Part shown: positions 24,125 to 29,810 of the stretch, piece by piece | How the letters are laid out: each line of letters opens with the position of its first letter | How positions within the stretch are numbered: the first letter of the stretch is position 1 | Assembly (NCBI GenBank): GCA_017633675.1 | Contig: JAGBOW010000117.1 | Location: 1-35,896, forward strand | Direction of reading: 5' to 3' | Source of the DNA: a bacterium | GTDB taxonomy: Bacteria > Cyanobacteriota > Vampirovibrionia > Gastranaerophilales > Gastranaerophilaceae | DNA: 35,896 nucleotides | Position numbers and translations under genes: made by a program | The notes under the pieces: model-generated | What the model saw: only the letters and a program-made list of their open reading frames with translations | Database searches by the model: none | What the model was told of the DNA's origin: nothing

Positions 24125-24547
24125 TTATGCAGTTAATGTTTTTTCAAGATTAGCCATTGAATTAATGGTTTCTTGGTGCAAAGGTTGTTTTAAATATTTT
24201 GTCAATTTTGCGTGGTCAACACCTGTGATATTTCTTTGAGCAAAAGCCACAAAATCAAATTCGTGTTCTTCAGCCAATTCGTCCAATGCCTTCATAAACG
24301 GAGCATTAGCAAATGCTTCTGCCATTCTTCTTTCAACAGCCTCATCAGATACATCAACTTTCGACAATTGCGCGCCCCAAATTTGCGCTGCAACAGCATC
24401 TAATGCGCTTGCTTCAACTTTTTTTACTTCAAATTCTTTTACGCTTTCCGTTTTTTCTTGTTTTTCTTCAACTTCAGGTTTCTTAGCCTGTTTTGCACCG
24501 AAATACACTTTCAACGCTTCTAAATTGTTTTGGTTAATCTTGTTCAT
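24125..24547 (-). CDS. Conserved-looking small protein of unknown function (140 aa)
   Basis: I recognise no family. The protein starts MNKINQNNLEALKVYFGAKQ and is cytoplasmic, with no signal peptide or membrane segment. A charged Lys/Glu-rich linker (about 20-45) leads to a helical region with LDAVAAQIWGAQLSKVDV and ERRMAEAFANAPFMKALDELAEEHEFDFVA in its middle. The C-terminal end is LTKYLKQPLHQETINSMANL. The ATG at 24547 has AAAGGAAAC upstream; the longer frame would begin at a GTG inside that site. The gene stands alone with its own terminator hairpin. Good codon structure and a clear Shine-Dalgarno make it a real gene. Its abundance of Ala and Lys, and its own promoter, would fit a well-expressed lineage-specific protein. 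Confidence 0.75.
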   Translation of the reverse strand: MNKINQNNLEALKVYFGAKQAKKPEVEEKQEKTESVKEFEVKKVEASALDAVAAQIWGAQLSKVDVSDEAVERRMAEAFANAPFMKALDELAEEHEFDFVAFAQRNITGVDHAKLTKYLKQPLHQETINSMANLEKTLTA

Positions 24548-24651
24548 AATGTTTCCTTTCACTTACTCAACATGTTATATGACGGCATTGTGAAAGGAAA
24601 ACTTTAATAATTTGAGGGGGATTGTTAAGATTTGTTTACATATTAAGTGAA

Positions 24652-24690
24652 AAGTGAAAGGTGAGAAGTGAAAAGTTCTTTACGGTGCTT
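24652..24690. repeat. Family A half element, copy A5
   Basis: Only the left arm (AAGTGAAAAGTGAAAGGTGA...) and the start of the core (TTCTTTACGGTGCTTCGCAC) are present. It runs into an unrelated inverted repeat at 24703, as if truncated by a later insertion. Unlike the other copies it is not at a stop codon. Confidence 0.7.
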
Positions 24691-24702
24691 CGCACAAAAT
24701 TA

Positions 24703-24778
24703 ATACCCACCCGCTATTGTAGTTCGCCATGCTCACACAATAGCTCCCTCCCTAATTAGGGAGGGTTGGGGTGGGTAT
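24703..24778. repeat. Nested palindromic repeat with P-family core
   Basis: The outer arms are ATACCCACCC (24703-24712) and GGGTGGGTAT (24769-24778). The inner arms are GCTATTGT (24713-24720) and ACAATAGC (24737-24744). A perfect 20-base palindrome, CCCTCCCTAATTAGGGAGGG (24746-24765), lies on the right. Together with A5 it fills the gap between the two small genes here; no coding sequence is seen. Confidence 0.8.
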
Positions 24779-24794
24779 CAAACATAACACAAAA

Positions 24795-24811
24795 GCGGGT
24801 TTAAAACCCGC
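24795..24811 (-). terminator. Terminator of the 79-aa gene
   Basis: GCGGGTTT and AAACCCGC form a near-perfect palindrome, followed on the minus strand by TTTTGTGTT. It lies 15 bases after the stop of the gene at 24826. Confidence 0.7.
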
Positions 24812-24825
24812 CTTTGAAAATTTAT

Positions 24826-25065
24826 TTAAACATTAAGTTTTTCTAAATAATCCACAAAATTTCCCAAACTTTCAGGTCCTTTGTACTCAGGCATTGTATT
24901 TGTTGAAAGATTTACTCCCATAAATCCCCAGCCTTCACCGGTATTTGCAATCTCTGTTTTTCCAATAGGTACATCTGTTGTGGTTTTATCAACTTTTGGA
25001 CTGTCTGACAATGGATTTGTTCTTTGTATTGGTGATCCGCCAAAAATTTTGCTTACGTCTTTCAT
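24826..25065 (-). CDS. Small protein of unknown function (79 aa)
   Basis: I recognise no family. The sequence is polar and Gly/Thr/Pro-rich, with no signal peptide or membrane segment: an N-terminal MKDVSKIFGG, a Thr/Lys-rich middle with GEGWGFMGVNLSTNTM, and a helix at the end (SLGNFVDYLEKL). Much of it is probably disordered. AAAGGAG and AAGGA lie 5 to 15 bases before the ATG. A minus-strand promoter-like TTTACA with TAAATA 17 bases on lies at about 25130-25160, giving a leader of some 60 to 70 bases. A clean terminator follows the stop. It may be a lineage-specific small protein. The 150 bases upstream hold nothing else identifiable. Confidence 0.65.
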   Translation of the reverse strand: MKDVSKIFGGSPIQRTNPLSDSPKVDKTTTDVPIGKTEIANTGEGWGFMGVNLSTNTMPEYKGPESLGNFVDYLEKLNV

Positions 25066-25218
25066 GTTCCTTATCTCCTTTATACTTTCTCTTTATTTTC
25101 TCTTAAACTTTTATTTCCTAAAATTGACTTCCGTATTTATATAAAGTATTTTTGCATGTAAAAATTGCGTAAATCGTATATATTTTTTACATAATTCGTT
25201 ACAAAAGTTTACATTTGG

Positions 25219-25339
25219 GTGAAAAGTGAGATGTGAAAGGTGAAAAGTTCTTTAAGTTCGCTTCGCTCAAAATATATATTTTTGTTTGCGAAACAAACCG
25301 ATAAGGTCTTTTCACTTCTAACCTTTCACTTTTCACTTA
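25219..25339. repeat. Family A inverted-repeat element, copy A6
   Basis: The left arm is GTGAAAAGTGAGATGTGAAA... and the right arm ...CTAACCTTTCACTTTTCACT. The core is TTCTTTAAGTTCGCTTCGCTC with GTTTGCGAAACAAAC. The right end coincides with the TAA stop of the minus-strand lepA gene (25337-25339). Confidence 0.8.
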
Positions 25340-27139
25340 TTCATCATCCAGACTCAAAACCGCCATAAATGCTTCTTGCGGAACTTCTACACGTCCGACG
25401 GATTTCATGCGTTTTTTACCTTTTTTCTGTTTTTCAAGAAGTTTTCTTTTACGCGTAATATCGCCACCGTAACATTTATCTAAAACGTTTTTACGCATTG
25501 CTTTAATATTTGTTCTTGCGATTACCCTACCGCCGATTGCCGCCTGAACAGGCACTTCAAAAAGCTGTCTGGGGATAATTTCTTTCAATTTTGCGGTTAA
25601 TTTTTGACCGATATAGAATGCGCTGTCCTCATGGCAGATTACAGAAAGTGCATCAACCACTTCGCCCGCAAGCATTACATCAAGTTTAACAAGGTTTGAG
25701 CGTTTATAATCTTTAAATTCATAATCCATGCTTGCATAACCTTTTGTACGTGATTTTAATTGGTCATAAAAATCTGTAATAACTTCACTCAAAGGAATTT
25801 CGTATTCTAAACTTGCACGAACTTTATCTATATATGACATTGTTTTAAAAATTCCTCGTTTTGTCTGCGCCAAATCCATTAAAGTTCCGACATAATCGTT
25901 CGGAGCGATAATCTGAACCTTTACGTATGGTTCTTCTATATAATCTCTGACCTGCGCAGGCGGAAGGTTTGCAGGGTTATCGATTTCAATCATTTCGCCG
26001 TTGGTTTTGTAAACGTGATAAACTACCGAAGGCGCAGTTGTAACAAGCGAAAGCCCGTATTCTCTTTCTAACCTTTCCTGAGCGATTTCCATGTGAAGCA
26101 TTCCCAAAAATCCGCATCTGAAACCAAATCCTAATGCACTTGATGTTTCGGGTTCAAAAGTTATACTGCTGTCGCTGAGCTGTAATTTTTCCAAAGCCTC
26201 TTTCAAATCAGCATAATCGTCATTGTCAACAGGATACATACCTGAAAACACCATTGGCAGAGCCTCTTTATATCCGGGGAGTGGTTCTTTTGCAGGTTTT
26301 TCAACATGGGTTAAGGTATCACCGACAAACCTTGTGAGTTCTTTGATTGACCCTGCGAAATATCCTACGTCACCGCAAACAAGCTCATCTACCTGAACTC
26401 TCATCGGGGTTTGGTATCCGAGTTCAACGACATCATATTCTTTCCCTGATGCCATAAATTTAACCTTGTCGCCAAGTCTTATTTTTCCGTCAATAATTTT
26501 GAAGAAACAAAGCGTTCCCAAATATTGATCGTAAGCACTATCAAAAACTAAAGCCCTGAGTGGTTTTTCGGAATTATCTTCGGGCGGAGGGATTAAATCC
26601 ACAACGGCCTCCAAAACTTCTTCAATCCCTATCCCTGCTTTTGCGCTGACAGGAATTGCAAGAGAAGCATCAATACCCAAAACTTCTTCAATTTCTTCTT
26701 TTACACGCTCAACATCAGCTGAGGGGAGGTCAATTTTGTTTATAACAGGGATAATTTCAAGATTCTGCTCAATCGCAAGATAAACATTTGCAAGGGTTTG
26801 CGCCTCAACTCCCTGCGTTGCGTCAACAATTAACAATGCGCCTTCGCAAGCGGCAAGAGAACGTGAAACTTCGTAAGAAAAATCAACGTGTCCGGGGGTG
26901 TCGATTAAGTTTAAAATATAATCCTTGCCGTTTTTGGCTTTATATTTCATTCTTGCGGAGTTGAGTTTTATTGTAATCCCTCTTTCGCGTTCAATATCCA
27001 TAGAATCCATAATCTGATTCTGCATATCACGCTGTGCAACCGTTTCGGTTTTTTCCAATAAACGGTCTGCAAGGGTAGATTTTCCGTGATCAATGTGGGC
27101 AATTATGCAAAAATTTCTTACATTATCTCTGTATTTCAT
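25337..27139 (-). CDS. lepA: Elongation factor 4 (LepA), translational GTPase
   Basis: This is a ribosome-associated GTPase implicated in back-translocation and in 30S assembly. The 600 residues are typical. G1 is AHIDHGKST (14-22), followed by G2 [11 protein letters not shown]3 DTPGHVDF and G4 [10 protein letters not shown]5 is SAKAGIG. EF-G-like domains II, III and V follow. The LepA-specific C-terminal domain is seen in [20 protein letters not shown], the family signature. I chose the ATG at 27139 because the family starts MKYRDN-like and the extra 10 codons upstream lie over the -10 region. A minus-strand TATAAT (plus 27147-27152) ends 7 bases before this ATG, and there is no Shine-Dalgarno, so the mRNA may be leaderless. 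The stop lies at the edge of family-A repeat A6. Confidence 0.95.
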   Translation of the reverse strand: MKYRDNVRNFCIIAHIDHGKSTLADRLLEKTETVAQRDMQNQIMDSMDIERERGITIKLNSARMKYKAKNGKDYILNLIDTPGHVDFSYEVSRSLAACEGALLIVDATQGVEAQTLANVYLAIEQNLEIIPVINKIDLPSADVERVKEEIEEVLGIDASLAIPVSAKAGIGIEEVLEAVVDLIPPPEDNSEKPLRALVFDSAYDQYLGTLCFFKIIDGKIRLGDKVKFMASGKEYDVVELGYQTPMRVQVDELVCGDVGYFAGSIKELTRFVGDTLTHVEKPAKEPLPGYKEALPMVFSGMYPVDNDDYADLKEALEKLQLSDSSITFEPETSSALGFGFRCGFLGMLHMEIAQERLEREYGLSLVTTAPSVVYHVYKTNGEMIEIDNPANLPPAQVRDYIEEPYVKVQIIAPNDYVGTLMDLAQTKRGIFKTMSYIDKVRASLEYEIPLSEVITDFYDQLKSRTKGYASMDYEFKDYKRSNLVKLDVMLAGEVVDALSVICHEDSAFYIGQKLTAKLKEIIPRQLFEVPVQAAIGGRVIARTNIKAMRKNVLDKCYGGDITRKRKLLEKQKKGKKRMKSVGRVEVPQEAFMAVLSLDDE

Positions 27140-27146
27140 AATTTTT

Positions 27147-27152
27147 ATTATA
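27147..27152 (-). promoter_or_regulatory. -10 element of lepA, leaderless start
   Basis: Minus-strand TATAAT ends 7 bases before the lepA ATG, and no Shine-Dalgarno lies between. The -35 region is weak. Confidence 0.4.
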
Positions 27153-27200
27153 TAGCAAAAAAATAACATTAAGAAATTTTTAAATCATATAAATAGAATA

Positions 27201-27232
27201 ATAAAAAAGGAGCCAACTCTAGGCTGACTCCT
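27201..27232 (-). terminator. Intrinsic terminator of the small RNA upstream of lepA
   Basis: On the minus strand AGGAGTCAGC, a short loop and GTTGGCTCCT are followed by TTTTTTATT. It lies between the small-RNA promoter and lepA and so should uncouple them. Confidence 0.75.
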
Positions 27233-27294
27233 GACTTGTTCTTTTGTACCAGAGGAATGGCTCTAGTCCACTTGTGCCTCATAACTATGGGTAC
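27201..27294 (-). ncRNA. Unidentified small structured RNA (about 94 nt)
   Basis: A minus-strand promoter at 27301-27329 and the terminator at 27201-27232 bound a short transcript with no reading frame of note. Its 5' domain can fold by GTACC with GGTAC and by GAGG with CCTC. The loop segment GAGCCA is complementary to TGGCTC in the 3' arm of the terminator, so a competing, antiterminator-like fold exists. I matched no tRNA, SRP, 6S or known riboswitch signature. Its promoter overlaps that of the divergent HEPN gene. It could be a free regulatory RNA, an RNA partner of the HEPN protein, or an attenuator in front of lepA. Confidence 0.55.
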
Positions 27295-27300
27295 ATTTAT

Positions 27301-27329
27301 ATTATGTGCTATAATGAGAAAAAAGTCAA
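27301..27329 (-). promoter_or_regulatory. Promoter of the small RNA
   Basis: On the minus strand TTGACT (plus 27324-27329), a 17-base spacer and CATAAT (plus 27301-27306) predict a start near 27294. Confidence 0.65.
27307..27315 (+). promoter_or_regulatory. Extended -10 promoter of the HEPN gene
   Basis: TG (27307-27308), C and TATAAT (27310-27315) form an extended -10, 31 bases before the ATG. It lies inside the spacer of the minus-strand small-RNA promoter. RNA polymerase can therefore occupy only one of the two at a time. Confidence 0.6.
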
Positions 27330-27346
27330 GTGTTTGAGGTTATAAT

Positions 27347-28174
27347 ATGTACGAATTTGAAGAATTTGAATATGAATTTAGTAAAATTTATAAAAGATTA
27401 TTAAGATTAGAATTGTTATTAAAAAAGAAAATTATAAAATGTTCATTGTCTGTATATGGTGATGATGTAATGGAAAAATTTGAAAAATTTTTTGATAATT
27501 CCAAAATTTATAATAAATATAAAAATGATTCTGATAACAGAAACTATTTTCTTAATATCAGGGATAGTAGAGATATTCCAAATGCTATAAAATTTACTAA
27601 TATTATAAATATTCTAACATTAAGACATTTGTTACATTTTATTTTTACAGAAGAAAATTTTAGAGTTAAAGAAATTGCTCAAAAATTTTATGTAAAAGAA
27701 AATATAAATTTTATTGAATTAAAAAAAGCGAAAATGCCTTTAATAAATTTAAGGAATTATATTGCGCACTTTGATTTTAAAAAATACCAAAAAGATAAAA
27801 ATGAATATTTACAATCTTTGTTATTATATGAAATTAATTTAGGATGTTCGTTGGGTAAATACGATTCAATTCCAAATGATTTAGGTTATAAACCTGTAAT
27901 ATCTAAAATAATAGAAAAGATATATGAACTTGCACCGGAATTATTTCAAAAAGATGTTCCTCATTCTGTATTTCCGTATAATAAAGACCGAATGATTGTC
28001 GATATGTATGAAGATATCGCAGTTTTAAATGGTTACGAATATGGAGAATTAAAATCTCAATGGGATATTATTAGGCAAAAATATCGTTTTAATAGTAAAA
28101 AAATTGCTGAAGGAGTTGAAAATTTAGAATCCGATCCTCAATTATCACTTTTTGATGAAACTCATTGGAGTTAA
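27347..28174 (+). CDS. HEPN-domain, Abi-like protein (275 aa)
   Basis: The protein is helical and highly charged, with no signal or membrane segment. LINLRNYIAHFDF carries R136-X4-H141, the RX4-6H motif of HEPN ribonucleases, in the LRNxxAH form typical of Abi-like members. Helices around it (about 80-150) fit the HEPN bundle, and the C-terminal third has no recognised domain. Many such proteins are toxins or phage-defence RNases that cleave tRNA or mRNA. The codon use is markedly more AT-rich than that of lepA or leuS, which suggests transfer. GAGGT precedes the ATG. A divergent small-RNA gene shares its promoter region, and an XRE regulator gene converges on it with 1 base between the stops. 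No MNT-type antitoxin is seen. HEPN assignment is good; function is inferred. Confidence 0.7.
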   Translation: MYEFEEFEYEFSKIYKRLLRLELLLKKKIIKCSLSVYGDDVMEKFEKFFDNSKIYNKYKNDSDNRNYFLNIRDSRDIPNAIKFTNIINILTLRHLLHFIFTEENFRVKEIAQKFYVKENINFIELKKAKMPLINLRNYIAHFDFKKYQKDKNEYLQSLLLYEINLGCSLGKYDSIPNDLGYKPVISKIIEKIYELAPELFQKDVPHSVFPYNKDRMIVDMYEDIAVLNGYEYGELKSQWDIIRQKYRFNSKKIAEGVENLESDPQLSLFDETHWS

Positions 28175-28175
28175 T

Positions 28176-28493
28176 TTATTTAAATATCGCTGATAAAACC
28201 TTATAAGCAAGCGATAATTCTTTTGGATTAAGATTGTTAATAATTCCTAACACTGAATTTTTCAGATAAGTTTCGTCATACAAATGCTGAAAATTACATA
28301 AATCCCTTAATTCCAAACTAAAAACATTTGCAATTTTTTCAAGAGTTTCTATGGACGGAGTGTTAACACCGTTTTCTATCCTGCTAATGTGTCGCGGTGC
28401 AACATTAATCATTTCTGCAAATTCTTCCTGCGTATATTTTTCGCTGTGGCGAAGTTCCCTTATTCTGGCGCCTATAGCCTTTTTTACATCCAT
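28176..28493 (-). CDS. XRE-family HTH regulator (105 aa)
   Basis: A Cro/C1-type HTH occupies about 5-62: IGARIRELRHSEKYTQEEFA, then VAPRHISRIENGVNTPSIETLEKIA, the standard HTH_3 pattern. The C-terminal 40 residues (LKNSVLGIINNLNPKELSLA...) form a short helical tail, perhaps for dimerisation. AAGGAG lies 8 bases before the ATG. An inverted repeat, AGAAT-N9-ATTCT, at 28513-28531 covers the likely promoter and may be its operator. The gene converges on the HEPN gene, so it may be the regulator of that unit, or an independent gene that regulates the divergent prepilin gene. Confidence 0.85.
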   Translation of the reverse strand: MDVKKAIGARIRELRHSEKYTQEEFAEMINVAPRHISRIENGVNTPSIETLEKIANVFSLELRDLCNFQHLYDETYLKNSVLGIINNLNPKELSLAYKVLSAIFK

Positions 28494-28512
28494 AAAATAC
28501 TCCTTAAATAAA

Positions 28513-28531
28513 AGAATAGTGTTATCATTCT
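28513..28531. promoter_or_regulatory. Possible operator upstream of the XRE gene
   Basis: AGAAT and ATTCT, spaced by 9 bases, lie 20 bases before the XRE start codon, where its promoter should be. Position and symmetry suit autoregulation. The arms are short, so chance is not excluded. Confidence 0.3.
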
Positions 28532-28565
28532 AAAAAATTAATGTTACAATTTGTTATAAACAGTC

Positions 28566-28594
28566 TTGAATTTCTACTAAAAATGTCTTATTAT
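28566..28594 (+). promoter_or_regulatory. Promoter of the prepilin-like gene
   Basis: TTGAAT (28566-28571), a 17-base spacer and TATTAT (28589-28594) predict a start near 28601 and a 55-base leader. Confidence 0.6.
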
Positions 28595-28655
28595 GATTTT
28601 ATAGGTTGTTTTTATTTATAAAAATAGACAAATTAAAGCAACAGAAAGGAAGAAT

Positions 28656-29663
28656 ATGAAAGATAAAAACATGTTTACAATAGCAGAAGTTAACCCAGAA
28701 TTCCCTCTCCTAAAGAGTAGGAGAGGGGTAGGGGTGAGGTATGAAAAGACTGCATTTACACTTGCCGAAGTCCTTATTACCCTCGGTATAATCGGCGTTG
28801 TTGCAGCAATTACATTACCGTCATTATTTGCAAACATAACAGGATATGTAAATACAAAACGCCAGGAGAATATCGGTCAGAAGGTCACACAAGCTATGGA
28901 GCAGATGAGGGCGCATGGTTTATTAAATACTCAATATGCAACAACTGATGCTTTTGTTGATGAATTTCAGAAATATATAAAAATAGCAAAAAGATGTGAT
29001 GCAAACCATGTTGCAGACTGCTGGCCTACACCTATTGTTACAACGGGTGAAGGTGAAGAATATGAAGTAAGTCAGGCAAAAACAGGAAAACATTTATCAC
29101 TTGAATCTGAATCAAATAATGTCGGATTGATTTTGGCAGACGGTGCTCCGATTATATTGAATTATAACCCTTCTGCACCGGGAATAGATGTTGGAGATAA
29201 AGCTGAATGGATATCAGGGCTTCCTCAATATACAACAACAGTAACAGGTGCGATAGATTTTGTCATGGATGTAAACGGTGGGAAAAGTCCGAATAGTGAA
29301 AAGGCAGGACCTAAAAGGGATATTAGACCGTTTAAAATTGCTACATTTACAGAAGTAGAAACATGTAAGGACGGTATTGATGTCCCGGGTGTAGGTTGTG
29401 TTGTCAAGCTGGGAGGAAAATACACCTGGCAAGGTGCAATCGATGCTTGTATTGCAAAAGATATGACATTACCGGATCTGGACACATTACAACTTATTTG
29501 TAACTCTCATGCAGAAGGTTTTCCTAATACTATGGAACGCTTCTGGTCGTCCTCAGATTACGGTGATATATACAGAGCGGTATCCTTTTACTTTTATGGT
29601 GGCGGCTACGGGTCATTCGAAGACAAGAGCAATTCTGAAGGGGCCTTGTGTGTAGGTAATTAA
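28656..29663 (+). CDS. Type IV prepilin-like protein with DUF1566-type C-terminus
   Basis: This 335-residue protein has a class III (type IV pilin) signature, FTLAEVLITLGIIGVVAAIT (about 34-53): Glu at position 5 of the mature part and a hydrophobic helix. A prepilin peptidase would cut before Phe 34. The C-terminal third (about 255-335) has YTWQGAIDACIAKDMTLPDL and RFWSSSDYGDIYRAVSFYFYGGGYG with paired cysteines, as in DUF1566/Lcl-type extracellular modules. The leader is odd. MFTIAEV at 6-12 resembles the cleavage site AFTLAEV, and between the two lies a segment (about 16-29, FPLLKSRRGVGVR) encoded by a P-family repeat (28701-28740). The leader has thus grown by insertion. AAAGGAAG precedes the ATG. 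It is likely part of a surface pilus or pseudopilus, with the assembly genes elsewhere. Confidence 0.82.
   Translation: MKDKNMFTIAEVNPEFPLLKSRRGVGVRYEKTAFTLAEVLITLGIIGVVAAITLPSLFANITGYVNTKRQENIGQKVTQAMEQMRAHGLLNTQYATTDAFVDEFQKYIKIAKRCDANHVADCWPTPIVTTGEGEEYEVSQAKTGKHLSLESESNNVGLILADGAPIILNYNPSAPGIDVGDKAEWISGLPQYTTTVTGAIDFVMDVNGGKSPNSEKAGPKRDIRPFKIATFTEVETCKDGIDVPGVGCVVKLGGKYTWQGAIDACIAKDMTLPDLDTLQLICNSHAEGFPNTMERFWSSSDYGDIYRAVSFYFYGGGYGSFEDKSNSEGALCVGN
28701..28740. repeat. P-family repeat inside the prepilin gene
   Basis: TTCCCTCTCCTAAAGAGTA, then GGAGAGGGGTAGGGGTGAGG. It is open in the reading frame of the gene and encodes part of the signal leader. Confidence 0.8.
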
Positions 29664-29775
29664 ATATTATAAATTTGCAAATATAGATTTTTCATGGTTA
29701 ATGCGGTAAATTATGCAAAAAATCTCTCACACTTTCTCTGTATTTCATCTAAATATTTTTAATTTCTGTTTTTTA

Positions 29776-29784
29776 TGCTACAAT
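29776..29784 (+). promoter_or_regulatory. Extended -10 promoter of leuS
   Basis: TG (29776-29777), C and TACAAT (29779-29784) lie 26 bases before the leuS ATG at 29811. The longer reading from 29775 starts inside this element, which excludes it. No T-box is seen in the short leader. Confidence 0.5.
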
Positions 29785-29810
29785 TTGTTCATAGATTAGG
29801 AGAGAAAAAG

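Noticed and set aside
27210-27294. Possible tRNA upstream of lepA
   Set aside because: There is a hairpin-rich 90-base RNA, but no T-arm GTTCGAATC-like sequence, no CCA-compatible acceptor pairing and no 7-bp anticodon stem pattern.
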